The notes under the pieces are model-generated. The model did no database searches, was not told the origin of the DNA, and saw only the letters and a list, made by a program, of their open reading frames with translations. The position numbers and the translations under genes were made by a program. This document shows positions 40,445-49,110 of a DNA stretch of 64,000 nucleotides, one piece after another; positions within the stretch are counted from its first letter, which is position 1, and every line of letters begins with the position of its first letter. The DNA lies in contig CAWCPX010000017.1 of the NCBI GenBank assembly GCA_963797605.1, positions 186,001 through 250,000 on the forward strand. The letters are read 5' to 3'. The DNA is from DASQPR01 sp963797605. Its GTDB lineage: Bacteria; Actinomycetota; Actinomycetes; Mycobacteriales; Micromonosporaceae.

Positions 40445-41143
40445 TTACAACTGCAGCGTCTGACCGACGGTCAACTGTTGACGCTTGCCGTTGCCCAGCA
40501 CCCAGGCCGATTGATGGCCCGCGACGGTGAAGAGATCCGGCCCGCCGACCAGCGCCGTCTCCTCATCGACCCCGACCAGCGTCACCCCGTCGTGATTCGG
40601 CAGAAACGGCTTGCCCAGGAAGTCGGGCACGCGGCCGAACATCCGGTCGAAATGTGGCAGCACCTGCAATTTCGGCAACAAGCCCAGACCCGGGCGGCCG
40701 TCGCCTCGGGGATGCCGCAGGTCGGGCACCCACGAGGCCATCGCCATCGCGCCGGCGCTGCATCCGGCCAGCGCCGCGCCGCCCTCCCACGCCACGACGA
40801 TCGCCCGCCAGAGAGCCGTGCCGCGCAACGTGTCGGCCAGTAGCGACGGACTGCCGCCGGAGAGATAGATCAGGCCGGCGCCCGAGACCTGCGCGACGAC
40901 GTCGGGATCGTCGGCCTGCTCGCGATTCGTGACAACGAGCGGCACCGATTCGACGCCGAGCCGGTCGGCCTGCGCCCTGCCGAGATCGACCCAGTACGCG
41001 ATCCGCTTCGCACCCTCGCTCGTGGCGGCCGTCGGGATCTGCACGTATCGCGGCGGCCGGCCCTCGATCAGGCCACGCTCGACTTCCAGCATCGACGGGA
41101 GATATTCGCCGGAACCCACCAACGCCAACGGGCCATGTGCCAT
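40445..41143 (-). CDS. Peptidase S51 / cyanophycinase-like protein
   Basis: A 232-aa class I glutamine amidotransferase-fold protein of the S51 group. It starts PLALVGSGEYLPSMLEVERG. The nucleophile elbow is ALAGCSAGAMAMASW (Ser nucleophile, as in dipeptidase E and cyanophycinase), and a His candidate is in VLPHFDRMFGRVP. The segment LIYLSGGSPSLLADTLRG is conserved in the family. No cyanophycin synthetase is nearby, so a dipeptidase role is as likely. ATG 41143. Confidence 0.8.
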   Translation of the reverse strand: MAHGPLALVGSGEYLPSMLEVERGLIEGRPPRYVQIPTAATSEGAKRIAYWVDLGRAQADRLGVESVPLVVTNREQADDPDVVAQVSGAGLIYLSGGSPSLLADTLRGTALWRAIVVAWEGGAALAGCSAGAMAMASWVPDLRHPRGDGRPGLGLLPKLQVLPHFDRMFGRVPDFLGKPFLPNHDGVTLVGVDEETALVGGPDLFTVAGHQSAWVLGNGKRQQLTVGQTLQL

Positions 41144-41155
41144 CCCGCGAGCCTA

Positions 41156-42088
41156 TTACGGGGCCGGCACGATCTGCGTGGCGACGGGGTCGGCCGGGGC
41201 GGCTGCGCGATAGAGCAGGTCGCCGAGGCCCTCGCGATTGCAGACCGTGAGGATCACGTCGGTGCGCACGAGCTTCCGGCCGGCCGGCGGCACCCACAGC
41301 ACCTGCGCGCCCCGGCCGGTACGGATCGCGACGACCCGGGCGAACCCGCCGTGCTGCAGGTCGCCGACCGTACGGTTTTCCAGCAGCGACCCGGCACCGA
41401 TCGGAACTTCGGCCGCGAGGAGCACCCGCCGGCGTACCGGGATCGTCGCGACGACCTCGTGATCGAGCATTTCGGCGGCGAACGAGGGTGCCGCGAGCGC
41501 CGACACGCTCCGGGAGGTCATGAAGCCGAAGGTCCGCTGGACGCGTTCGGCGAAGTCGCTGTCGAACACCCGGAGCACCGATCGGGCCGTCGGGTTGAGT
41601 TTGCGGGCGAGCAGCGCCGTCTGCACGTTGACGAGATCGCTGCTGGTCAGCACTACGAGCCCGCGAGCCGTCGGCACGGACGCGGACCGCAGCGTCTCCA
41701 CCCGACCGGTGTCTCCGATGATCACAGGAACCCGCCGGGCCCGCGCGACGTCGATGCCGCGAGCGTTCGGGTCCCGGTCGACGCCGACGACCGCGAACCC
41801 GGCGTCGTCGAGCGCGGTCAAAACGCGGGTGCCGAGGTCACCGAGGCCGACGACGACGATGTGCCCGTCGATCTCGCCGACGAGCCCACCAGCCGCGAGC
41901 GCCAGCCGAGCCGACACGACGGCCTCGACGACGGCCGCGGTGACCAGCGGGATGATCGCGATGCTCAGCACGGTGAAGGCGATGTGCAGCACCTTGACGC
42001 CGGCGCTGGCGTGGAGGTCCGGCACGGCGCCGCTGATCGTGGAGAGAACTGCGACGTAGAGGCTCTGCCACCAGCTCAGGTCCTGCAA
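41156..42088 (-). CDS. RCK/TrkA potassium channel-like protein, C-terminal part
   Basis: Continues the protein begun by the upstream fragment in another frame. It holds a pore-like segment (WWQSLYVAVLSTISGA), one membrane helix (VLHIAFTVLSIAIIPLVTAA), then a second TrkA-N/RCK domain (DGHIVVVGLGDLGTRVLTAL, VVGVDRDPNARGIDVARARR) and TrkA-C region. The apparent TTG start at 42088 is probably not real. One added base near 42090 (ACGAGTTG to ACGGAGTTG) would fuse it to the preceding frame and give a channel-like protein of about 590 aa. Confidence 0.75.
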   Translation of the reverse strand: MQDLSWWQSLYVAVLSTISGAVPDLHASAGVKVLHIAFTVLSIAIIPLVTAAVVEAVVSARLALAAGGLVGEIDGHIVVVGLGDLGTRVLTALDDAGFAVVGVDRDPNARGIDVARARRVPVIIGDTGRVETLRSASVPTARGLVVLTSSDLVNVQTALLARKLNPTARSVLRVFDSDFAERVQRTFGFMTSRSVSALAAPSFAAEMLDHEVVATIPVRRRVLLAAEVPIGAGSLLENRTVGDLQHGGFARVVAIRTGRGAQVLWVPPAGRKLVRTDVILTVCNREGLGDLLYRAAAPADPVATQIVPAP

Positions 42089-42924
42089 CTCGTCACGGTC
42101 ACGGTGCCGATCACGATGACGAGCAGCAGCAGCGCGAAGACGAGTCGCAGTCGCTTTCCGACGACCGAGAGCAGGCCGAGCAGCGCGCGGCGCCGGGCCT
42201 GGCGGTGCACGTCCGTGCGCGTGGGCGGTTCGACGTCGCCGCTCACGACCGCGCCGGCCAGCACGAGGTCGGCCTCGTCGGCGACGGCCGGTAGCACCCG
42301 GGGCTCACCGCCGCCCGTCGTCACGGCGAGTCCACACAACACGTCTTCGGGCCGGGTCTGATCGCGTTCGGTGACGAACACCGACCGGCCGAACAGGCGC
42401 AACGGAATCGCGGCGTCGCGCCCGACCGCCGCGGCGACGAACGCCGGCGCTGCCACCGCGGTCGCGGAGAGCACCGCGCAGTCGGCCACCAGATCGTGGA
42501 CGGATTCGGCCAGCACCTCGTCGAACATGCGGGTGACGATCCGCACGTCGGGCGCGAGCTCACGGGCCAGCAGCGCGGCGTCGAGGTTGCCGATGTCGTC
42601 CTGGTCGGTGAACGCGATCGCCTGGCTCTCGGCGACCCGCGCGCGTGTCAGCACGTCCGCGTCGAGGTGTTCGGTGAGCACCATGTCGACGCCGTCGAGG
42701 GTCTCCATGGGCGCGTCGGTCTCGGTGAAGGCGCCGCGCATCACCACGGTCACGTGCGAGTCGGGCAGCCCCTGCAGCTCCTTGACCAGCCGGTAGGCGA
42801 GCGTGCTGCCGCCGCAGACGATGTATCGGCGCTCGACGGTGGCTCGCCCGGACACGATGGGCTGGCTCACCACGGTCGCTCGACCCGTCGCGGTGGCGTC
42901 GTGAGGCTCGTTCGCGACGGACAT
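42076..42924 (-). CDS. RCK/TrkA potassium channel-like protein, N-terminal part
   Basis: The N-terminal half of the same protein: a first TrkA-N/RCK domain (RRYIVCGGSTLAYRLVKELQ, AIAFTDQDDIGNLDAALLAR, RIVTRMFDEVLAESV), a TrkA-C like stretch, and then a membrane helix (LRLVFALLLLVIVIGTVTVT) cut off by a stop right where the pore should begin. The order RCK-TM-pore-TM-RCK is seen in CASTOR/POLLUX-like and some actinomycete channel proteins. The break falls in the middle of the membrane domain, so as written neither half would work. ATG 42924. Confidence 0.75.
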   Translation of the reverse strand: MSVANEPHDATATGRATVVSQPIVSGRATVERRYIVCGGSTLAYRLVKELQGLPDSHVTVVMRGAFTETDAPMETLDGVDMVLTEHLDADVLTRARVAESQAIAFTDQDDIGNLDAALLARELAPDVRIVTRMFDEVLAESVHDLVADCAVLSATAVAAPAFVAAAVGRDAAIPLRLFGRSVFVTERDQTRPEDVLCGLAVTTGGGEPRVLPAVADEADLVLAGAVVSGDVEPPTRTDVHRQARRRALLGLLSVVGKRLRLVFALLLLVIVIGTVTVTSCRT

Positions 42925-43049
42925 GGCGAGGACGGTAGCGGCTGCGATATGGCCGCCGCAACGCCCGGGAAGGCTGAGAACACCCGCCGTTCGCGGGGAT
43001 ATCGCAGGGGCCTGCCCGGACGTTCAGGGAAGCGTGTTTACATGGGGTC

Positions 43050-43790
43050 ATGAGCGAATCCCTACATGCCACGGCAGTGCAGATCACCGGCCATGACGGC
43101 GCGAAGATCGAGGCCTACCTCGCGAGCCCGAGCCATGAGACATCGCGTGGCGGCGTCGTCGTGATCCACCACATGCCCGGTTTCGACCGCGCCACGAAAG
43201 AGATCGTGCGCCGCTTCGCCGAACTCGGTTACGACGCGATCTGCCCCAACCTCTACTTCCGCGAAGCTCCGGGCGCCGACCCGTCCGACGCCGCGGCGAC
43301 CGCTCGCGCCCAGGGCGGCGTACCCGATGAGCGCCTTCTCGGCGATGTCGCGGGTGCCGCCGCCTACCTGCGCGCCCTGCCCACGTCGAACGGCAAGGTC
43401 GGCGTGATCGGTTACTGCTCCGGCGGCCGGCAGAGCGTGCTCGCCGCGTGCAACCTCGACCTCGACGCGGCCGTCGACTGCTACGGCGCGTTCGTCACCG
43501 GCACGCCGCCGGAGAGCTTCCCGATGAAGGGCAACCTGGTCGACCAGTTGCCGAACCTGCGGTGCCCGCTGCTCGGTCTGTTCGGCGACCAGGACAGCTA
43601 CCCGAGCCCGGCGCAGGTCGTCGAGCTGGAGGAACTGCTCCAGGCCTACGGCAAGGAGTTCGAGTTCAAGAGCTACGACGGTGCCGGCCACGCGTTCTTC
43701 GCCGTCGACCGGGTCTCCTACCGGCCCGAGGCGGCGAACGACGGCTGGGAGCGCATCGCCGCGTTCTACGGCAAGCACCTGGCGGGCTGA
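43050..43790 (+). CDS. Dienelactone hydrolase family protein
   Basis: A 246-aa alpha/beta hydrolase. The nucleophile motif is GVIGYCSGGRQS (Cys as in dienelactone hydrolase, about residue 123). Asp in LLGLFGDQDSYPSP and His in YDGAGHAFFAVDR complete the triad. VVVIHHMPGFDRATKEIVRR is also typical. No other aromatic-degradation genes adjoin, so the natural substrate is unsure. ATG 43050. The next gene starts 3 nt after its stop, so they form an operon. Confidence 0.9.
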   Translation: MSESLHATAVQITGHDGAKIEAYLASPSHETSRGGVVVIHHMPGFDRATKEIVRRFAELGYDAICPNLYFREAPGADPSDAAATARAQGGVPDERLLGDVAGAAAYLRALPTSNGKVGVIGYCSGGRQSVLAACNLDLDAAVDCYGAFVTGTPPESFPMKGNLVDQLPNLRCPLLGLFGDQDSYPSPAQVVELEELLQAYGKEFEFKSYDGAGHAFFAVDRVSYRPEAANDGWERIAAFYGKHLAG

Positions 43791-43793
43791 GCG

Positions 43794-44060
43794 ATGTGCA
43801 CCTACGCGACCGTGCTCGTGCCCGTGACCGGCAGCGCGAAAGGCCCGGGCGGCGAGTGGTTCGGCGTGACCGACGCGACTGTCTACTTTGACCACCCGGT
43901 GCACGCGATGGCGGAGCACACGCTGAACATCGACCTCTCCGCACCGGCGAACGGCCCGGGCGCCCGGGTCGCCGTCGAACTCACGGCCGCCGCGGCTCGC
44001 GAGCTGGTCGAGGCGATCCAGGCGGCCCTGGCGTCCGCCCCGGCCGAGCTGACCGCCTAG
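43794..44060 (+). CDS. Small conserved actinomycete protein (DUF6295-like)
   Basis: An 88-aa protein that follows the dienelactone hydrolase gene by 3 nt. It begins MCTYATVLVPVTGSAKGPGG and has DATVYFDHPVHAMAEHTLNI, a pattern I associate with the DUF6295 family found in actinomycetes. The end is a helix (ELTAAAARELVEAIQAALAS). No signal peptide or membrane segment. Function unknown; its coupling to the hydrolase hints at a shared process. Confidence 0.75.
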   Translation: MCTYATVLVPVTGSAKGPGGEWFGVTDATVYFDHPVHAMAEHTLNIDLSAPANGPGARVAVELTAAAARELVEAIQAALASAPAELTA

Positions 44061-44065
44061 CCGCA

Positions 44066-44095
44066 CGGCGGGCGCCCACGCGTGGGCGCCCGCCG
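44066..44095. terminator. Perfect 30-bp palindrome between convergent genes
   Basis: CGGCGGGCGCCCACG is followed without loop by its exact complement. It starts 5 nt after the stop of the small gene. It is followed directly by a second dyad. Confidence 0.75.
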
Positions 44096-44158
44096 GAAGA
44101 TCTTGCGAGTTATCGTGATCAACTTCGCCGGATGATCACGTTGGGCCGCAAGATCTTC
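44096..44158. terminator. Nested dyad between convergent genes
   Basis: Outer arms GAAGATCTTGCG / CGCAAGATCTTC (12 bp) enclose inner arms GTGATCA / TGATCAC (7 bp) with an 11-nt loop. With the palindrome just before it, it forms a two-part terminator ending 4 nt from the glycosyltransferase stop. Confidence 0.7.
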
Positions 44159-44162
44159 GCCG

Positions 44163-45170
44163 TCACGTCGTGGCGAGCAGGCGCTCGTAGACGGCGATGT
44201 ACTCGTCGACCATGCGGTCGGCCGAGAACCGTCTCCGTGCGACCTCGGCCACTCGGGCGCGGTCGAGGGCGAGCGCGGCCGGGATCGCGTGCACCGCGCC
44301 GGCGACGTCGTCGACCAGGAATCCGGTGACTCCCTCGTCGACCGTCTCCGGCAGGGCGCCCCGTCGGTAGCCGACGACCGGCGTGCCGCAGGCCATCGCC
44401 TCGACCACGGAGAGCCCGAACGGCTCGTCGAAGCCCAGCGGGTGCAGCAGCACCGCCGCCCGGCTGACGACCAGGGCGCGTTCGTCCCCACCGACGTTGC
44501 CGAGGTAGCGGACCGCGTCGCCGTCGATGTGCGGGGCCACCCGCTCGGCGAAGTACGCCTCGTCCTGCACGGGGCCACAGATGATCAACCGGCGGCCGGC
44601 GACCCGGGCGATCTCGATGGCGTCGGCGGTGGCCTTGTCCGGGTGGATGCGGCCGAGTGCCAGGAGGGATTCGTCCGGCGACAGCTCGATCGGCCAGGCC
44701 GAGACGTCGATGCCGTGGTGGACCGTGGCGACGTAGTCGAGTTCAGGCGCCCGGTCGGCGGCCGAGATAGAGACGAAAGCCGAGGTCGATCGCTGGTACG
44801 CGGGCAGAATCCGCCGGTCGCCGAAGCCGTGGATCGTCGTCACCATGGGTGCCGGGCAGAGCGGGCTCATCGCCAGCGGGAGCCAGTCCAGGTTGTTGTG
44901 CACCAGGTCGAACTCTCCGCCGCGACCGAGACAGTGCGCGGTGTGCAGCGCCTCCCAGACGCGGCCGTCCATCGTCGGGTCCTCGTTGTACGGCCGGGCG
45001 CAGACGCCGTCCAGCGTTGCCGTGGTGACCGAGTCCAGCGTGGCGAACAGGGTCACGTCGACACCCCGGGCGACGAGGCCTTCGGCGAGCAGTGACACGA
45101 TCAGTTCCCATGGTCCGTACGCGACCGGCGGCGTCCGCCAGGCGACCGGCCCGAGCAGCGCGACTTTCAT
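44163..45170 (-). CDS. Glycosyltransferase family 4-type
   Basis: A 335-aa GT-B fold glycosyltransferase. N-terminal half: VALLGPVAWRTPPVAYGPWE (UDP-sugar GT-like start with the G-P-W-E loop), FDLVHNNLDWLPLAMSP, VTTIHGFGDRR. C-terminal half: LLALGRIHPDKATADAIEIA, IICGPVQDEAYF, VLLHPLGFDEPFGLSVVEAM and ACGTPVVGYRRGALPE with the E-x7-E motif. ATG 45170 is chosen over 45188. The two start regions carry a short ATGAAGGTCGC/ATGAAAGTCGC repeat. It is divergent from a GH130 phosphorylase gene, so a role in mannoside metabolism is plausible. Confidence 0.88.
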   Translation of the reverse strand: MKVALLGPVAWRTPPVAYGPWELIVSLLAEGLVARGVDVTLFATLDSVTTATLDGVCARPYNEDPTMDGRVWEALHTAHCLGRGGEFDLVHNNLDWLPLAMSPLCPAPMVTTIHGFGDRRILPAYQRSTSAFVSISAADRAPELDYVATVHHGIDVSAWPIELSPDESLLALGRIHPDKATADAIEIARVAGRRLIICGPVQDEAYFAERVAPHIDGDAVRYLGNVGGDERALVVSRAAVLLHPLGFDEPFGLSVVEAMACGTPVVGYRRGALPETVDEGVTGFLVDDVAGAVHAIPAALALDRARVAEVARRRFSADRMVDEYIAVYERLLATT

Positions 45171-45205
45171 GCGACCTTCATGCGCCAATTACACCAGGGG
45201 CCCGG

Positions 45206-46297
45206 ATGGACCGAACTGTCGCGTTCGCGGACGGCACCACGGGTCTCGTCTCCCTGAACGCGCCGATGCTGCGGTTTCCCGGCAATCCGATCCTGACCGC
45301 CCGCGACGTGAACGCCGTCTGGACCGCGCCCGATCTCCAGGTCGTGACCTGCCACAACGCCGGCGTCACGGTGCTCGGCGACGACACCGTGATGCTGTTC
45401 CGGTCGCATCTGCGGTCGGGCGTGAGCGTGCTGGGTCTCGCCCGGAGTGCCGACGGCCTGACCGGATGGCGGATCGAGCCGGAGCCGTTCCTGCGCCCCG
45501 CGACCGCCCGGGACACGTTCGCCACGGGTGCGGATGCGGGGCACATCATCACCGCCGAGGCTGGCGGCGTCGAGGACCCCCGCATCAACCCGATCGACGG
45601 CACCTTCGCGATCACCTACAGCGCGTACAGGGCTGACGCCCGGAACCGCGTACGCGTCATGCTCGCCACGACCGACGATTTCCGCACGGTGACACGGCAC
45701 GGGCCGGTGCTGGAGCGGGACATGCGCAACGTCGTGCTGTTCCCGGAGCGGATCGATGGCCGGGCCGTGGGCCTGTTCCGGCCCAACGACGAGCTGCCCG
45801 GCGACACCGGCGGCATCTTCCGGGAGATCCGGATCGGGTACGCCGACGATTTCCGGGCCGGGCCGTGGCACGTCCGCGATGAGCCGGTCATGCGCGTGAA
45901 CGGCAGCCCGAGCGCGTACGCCGACAAGATCGGTCCTGGGGCGCCGCCGATCCGGACCCGGCACGGCTGGCTCGATCTCTTCCACGGGGTACGCACGACG
46001 ATGGACGGCAACCCGTACGTGCTTGGCGTGGCATTGCACGATCTGCGGCACCCGGAAACGGTTGTGGCGTCGGGCATCCCGGTGCTGTTCCCGACGCGGG
46101 CGGACTGCCGCGTCGGCGAGGACGACTACGTACACGTGCCGAATGTGGTCTTTTCTTGTGGTCTGGTCCGGCGCGCGGACGGCAGCCTGCTCATCTACTA
46201 CGGCGGCAACGACACCGTCATGAACGTGGCCCTCAGTCACGAGGACGTGCTGGCCGAATTGTGCCGGCGATTTCCGGCGCCGATGGCCGCAGCCTGA
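45206..46297 (+). CDS. GH130-family mannoside phosphorylase/hydrolase
   Basis: A 363-aa five-bladed beta-propeller enzyme. GH130 signatures: LRFPGNPILTARDVNAVW, NAGVTVLGDDTVMLFRSHLR, VEDPRINPIDGTFAITYSAY (catalytic Asp in EDPRI), HGWLDLFHGVR, and the end SLLIYYGGNDTVMNVALSHE. Members phosphorolyse beta-mannosides such as mannosyl-glucose or beta-1,2-mannobiose. ATG 45206 has AGGGG at 45196-45200. Divergent from a glycosyltransferase. A similar glycosyltransferase/GH130 pair occurs at 61.8-64 kb. Confidence 0.9.
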   Translation: MDRTVAFADGTTGLVSLNAPMLRFPGNPILTARDVNAVWTAPDLQVVTCHNAGVTVLGDDTVMLFRSHLRSGVSVLGLARSADGLTGWRIEPEPFLRPATARDTFATGADAGHIITAEAGGVEDPRINPIDGTFAITYSAYRADARNRVRVMLATTDDFRTVTRHGPVLERDMRNVVLFPERIDGRAVGLFRPNDELPGDTGGIFREIRIGYADDFRAGPWHVRDEPVMRVNGSPSAYADKIGPGAPPIRTRHGWLDLFHGVRTTMDGNPYVLGVALHDLRHPETVVASGIPVLFPTRADCRVGEDDYVHVPNVVFSCGLVRRADGSLLIYYGGNDTVMNVALSHEDVLAELCRRFPAPMAAA

Positions 46298-46310
46298 CGG
46301 ACCTTGCCGC

Positions 46311-46829
46311 TTACGGGGCCTTCCCCGGAGTTGACAGCCCCGTATCTGGCAAGATCCGCGAATCTTGGTCGGACGGGGCGGCGGCACTCACCACGGGCGG
46401 GCGGTCGATCAGTGCCCGCAGGGACGCCTTCAGCCGCGCCGCCTCCCGGTCGCTGAGCGGCGCCAGGAATTCCCGTTCCGCGGCTTGCGACGCCGGCAAC
46501 GCTTGGGCGAACACGCGCTCCCCCTGGTCCGTCAGCCGGACGACGTTCTTCCGCCGATCGTCGGGGTGCGGCGAGCGCGCGACCAGCCCACTTCCCTCCA
46601 GAGCGTCGATCAACGCGACCATCGTCGTGCGGTCGACGCCGAGCCGTGCCGCCGCCTCCTGCTGGGACAGCGGCGTCGGCGAGGCCAGCACGGTCAGCAC
46701 GGCGAGCGAACGGCCGTCGATGCCGTGCGGTGCGAGCGCGGCCGCCGTCCGCTCGGCCAAACCGGCACGGGCGTGTTTGAGCAGCACGGCGAGGCGGTCG
46801 GCGAGGGGATTCTCGGCATCGGTTGACAC
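46311..46829 (-). CDS. MarR-family transcriptional regulator
   Basis: A 172-aa MarR regulator: LAVLLKHARAGLAERTAAAL, LAVLTVLASPTPLSQQEAAA, RLGVDRTTMVALIDALEGSG, VARSPHPDDRRKNVVRLTDQ (wing with DDRR). A charged tail ends in GLSTPGKAP. ATG 46829. It is divergent from a luciferase-fold oxidoreductase with two clear dyads between, the usual arrangement for a MarR repressor and its target. Confidence 0.92.
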   Translation of the reverse strand: MSTDAENPLADRLAVLLKHARAGLAERTAAALAPHGIDGRSLAVLTVLASPTPLSQQEAAARLGVDRTTMVALIDALEGSGLVARSPHPDDRRKNVVRLTDQGERVFAQALPASQAAEREFLAPLSDREAARLKASLRALIDRPPVVSAAAPSDQDSRILPDTGLSTPGKAP

Positions 46830-46848
46830 GACCGAATCCTAACGCAAG

Positions 46849-46877
46849 ACTGATCGTCAGTGGTGCTGATAATCAGC
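46849..46877. promoter_or_regulatory. Twin MarR-type operators
   Basis: ACTGATCGTCAGT (46849-46861) and GCTGATAATCAGC (46865-46877) are two inverted repeats with 5-nt arms and 3-nt centres, sharing the core CTGA-N3-TCAG and spaced 16 bp centre to centre. They lie in the 69-bp gap between marR and the luciferase-fold gene, so two dimers could bind side by side. Confidence 0.78.
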
Positions 46878-46898
46878 GTCACGACATTAGGAGCGCGT

Positions 46899-47747
46899 AT
46901 GCACATCGGCCTCAAACCGCCGTCCCAGTTCATCGGCATCGACGATCTTCGGGAGTTGTGGACCATCGCCGACGAGGGCGACTTCGACGGCGCCTGGGTG
47001 TTCGACCACTTCACAGCCCTCGGCCCGGACCCGGCCGGCGACGTCTTCGAGGGCTGGAGCCTGCTCGCGGCGATGGCGCAGGCCACCCGACGGGTCCGCA
47101 TCGGATGCCTGGTCACCGGCAACTCGTACCGGCATCCGACCGTGCTCGCGAAGATGGCCGCGACCGTCGACCACCTCTCCGGCGGCCGGCTCGACGTCGG
47201 CCTCGGCGCCGGCGGCCACCACGGCGATCTCGGGCTGCCGGTCGCGACTCCGGCCGAGACGCTGGGCCGCTTCGATGAGGCCTGTGAGCTGCTGAAACTC
47301 TTGTGGACGAAGCCGACGGTCACGTTCGCCGGCCGTTACTACCAACTCGACGACGCCGTGGCCAACCCGAAACCGGTCCAGCGCCCGCGTCCGCCGCTGT
47401 GGCTGGGCAGCAGCGGTGAGCGCGGCGGCCTGCGCGTGGTGGCCAAGCACGCGGACGTCTGGATCAACGCGAGCCCGTTCGGCACCGGGATCGACGAGTT
47501 GCTGCGACTCTCGCGCATCATCGATGCCCACTGTGCCGACATCGAGCGCGATCCGGCCACGATCCGGCGCGCCGTGCAGATCCGTTTGCCCGACGATGAC
47601 GACGAAACGCTGCGCCTGGTCGAGGCGTACGCGCGGGCCGGCTTCAGCGAGATCGTGGTCGCGAGTGGCGTACGGGGTCCGGGCATCGTCGAGGCCACGG
47701 CCGCCATCGCGAAGCTGGTGCCCCGGATGCGTTCCGTCGATCGGTGA
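46899..47747 (+). CDS. LLM-class (likely F420-dependent) oxidoreductase
   Basis: A 282-aa TIM-barrel protein of the luciferase-like monooxygenase group: DEGDFDGAWVFDHFTALGPD, LAAMAQATRRVRIGCLVTGN, RHPTVLAKMAATVDHLSGGR, LDVGLGAGGHHGDLGLP and RPPLWLGSSGERGGLRVVAK. This type mostly uses cofactor F420 in actinomycetes. ATG 46899 is preceded by AGGAG (46888-46892). It is probably repressed by the divergent MarR through twin operators and may detoxify the ligand that MarR senses. Substrate unknown. Confidence 0.88.
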   Translation: MHIGLKPPSQFIGIDDLRELWTIADEGDFDGAWVFDHFTALGPDPAGDVFEGWSLLAAMAQATRRVRIGCLVTGNSYRHPTVLAKMAATVDHLSGGRLDVGLGAGGHHGDLGLPVATPAETLGRFDEACELLKLLWTKPTVTFAGRYYQLDDAVANPKPVQRPRPPLWLGSSGERGGLRVVAKHADVWINASPFGTGIDELLRLSRIIDAHCADIERDPATIRRAVQIRLPDDDDETLRLVEAYARAGFSEIVVASGVRGPGIVEATAAIAKLVPRMRSVDR

Positions 47748-47862
47748 CGAATCATCGGTATCGCGCCTTTTACGTAAATGGTGCGATAGCGTCGATGCGT
47801 CCCTCCGGCCTCGTCCCTCTGGCGCAGGCGAGGGTTGGCGGCATACGAGAGGCGTGGGTTGG

Positions 47863-48507
47863 ATGACCAGCGCGGCAGACGAGACCAGTCCGGTCGAACA
47901 GAGCCGTCCGGGCGTGACCACGGTGGCCATCGGCACCGCGATGATGGCCGCTGACCAGGTCCGCGACGGCGTACGCGCGGTCGGTGGGCGGTCCGTCTCG
48001 GCCGCCTCCGGCTTCCTGCGATCCGCTCGCGAACGTGCGGAGGCCGCGCAGGCCTCGCTGCGCTCCGCGATCGACCAGGCCGAGCGACGGGGCCGGAAGA
48101 CCCTTGACAGCAGGCGGCAGGACGCGAGCGCCATGGTCGACACGCGGGTCGACGGCGCGGTCTCCGGCGTGCTCGGTTGGGCGCAGGTCAACGTGATGCC
48201 GAAACTCGTCGACGACCTCGTCCCGCACCTGATCTCCGATGTGATGCCGCGCCTGATCGACGGTGCGATGCCCGAGATCAAGAACCGTGTCATCCCGGTG
48301 CTCATCGACGATCTGACCAACGACCCACGCGTACGCGAGCTGATCCTGGCGCAGAGCCGCGGCGTGCTCGGGCAGGTCACCGAACAGATCCGCACCGGCA
48401 CCACACAGGCCGACGACCGGTTCGAGATCGCCGCCCACCGCGTCTTCCGCCGCTCCGACAAGGGCAACAACAGCGCCCGGGCGACGCATGAGACCCGCGG
48501 CGCTTGA
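47863..48507 (+). CDS. Hypothetical protein with amphipathic helices
   Basis: A 214-aa protein of no family I recognise with certainty. It has no signal peptide. Residues 60-100 are a charged helix (SARERAEAAQASLRSAIDQA), and residues 105-165 have a repeated pattern of paired acidic and hydrophobic residues (MPKLVDDLVPHLISDVMPRL, then EIKNRVIPVLIDDLTNDPRV) resembling amphipathic helices on a membrane surface. ATG 47863. It overlaps the RDD gene by 20 nt and is therefore coupled with it. This pairing with an RDD protein is frequent in actinomycetes. Confidence 0.75.
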   Translation: MTSAADETSPVEQSRPGVTTVAIGTAMMAADQVRDGVRAVGGRSVSAASGFLRSARERAEAAQASLRSAIDQAERRGRKTLDSRRQDASAMVDTRVDGAVSGVLGWAQVNVMPKLVDDLVPHLISDVMPRLIDGAMPEIKNRVIPVLIDDLTNDPRVRELILAQSRGVLGQVTEQIRTGTTQADDRFEIAAHRVFRRSDKGNNSARATHETRGA

Positions 48508-48982
48508 TGCTCTCGACGCGGCGCCCGGGTGGCGAGCGCCCGCACGAGCCGCTAGCCCGTACGCGGGTTTCGTCTCCCGCACGATCGCGCTGGCGGTCGA
48601 CGTCGCGCTACTGACCGTGGCGGCGCTCGCTATCAGCGTGCTTCCAGGCCTCGCGTGGGACGAGGTCATCGGCACGTCGCCGGGGTGGCTCGGCACGACA
48701 TCGGGAATGGTCGCGGCCGTGCTTCCGTGGCTCTACTTCACGCTGTGCTGGTGGTGGGCCGGGCAGACCGCCGGCGGCGTCCTGATCGGCACCGCCGTCC
48801 GACGGACCGACGGCAGGCGACTCTCCCTTGTACGCTGCGCGCTGCGATCCGCCGTCGGGCTGGCGCTGGCACCGCTGTGGTTGGTCGGATTGCTCGGCAT
48901 CCTCTGGGATCCGCGCCGGCGCGCGTGGCACGATCTCGTTTTCCGCACCGTTGTGCGGCACGTCGGCAGCCGCCACAGCTGA
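48488..48982 (+). CDS. RDD-family membrane protein
   Basis: A 164-aa integral membrane protein. The RDD signature is present in modified form: YAGFVSRTIALAVDVALLTV (Arg and Asp in the first helix), then YFTLCWWWAGQTAGGVLIGT and RRAWHDLVFRTVVRH (final Asp). Three to four helices. RDD proteins may move small solutes, but the role is not fixed. It overlaps the preceding gene by 20 nt. Confidence 0.88.
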   Translation: MRPAALDALDAAPGWRAPARAASPYAGFVSRTIALAVDVALLTVAALAISVLPGLAWDEVIGTSPGWLGTTSGMVAAVLPWLYFTLCWWWAGQTAGGVLIGTAVRRTDGRRLSLVRCALRSAVGLALAPLWLVGLLGILWDPRRRAWHDLVFRTVVRHVGSRHS

Positions 48983-49110
48983 CGCATTTTCGACAATTGT
49001 TCACGACGAATCGCGTTGCGGTGTCGCGGTTGTGTACGGTCTCCTACCAGCACCAGGTTGCGCGCGTAACCGGGTCGCTTTCGGATGGGATTACCGAGGA
49101 GGACCGCACC

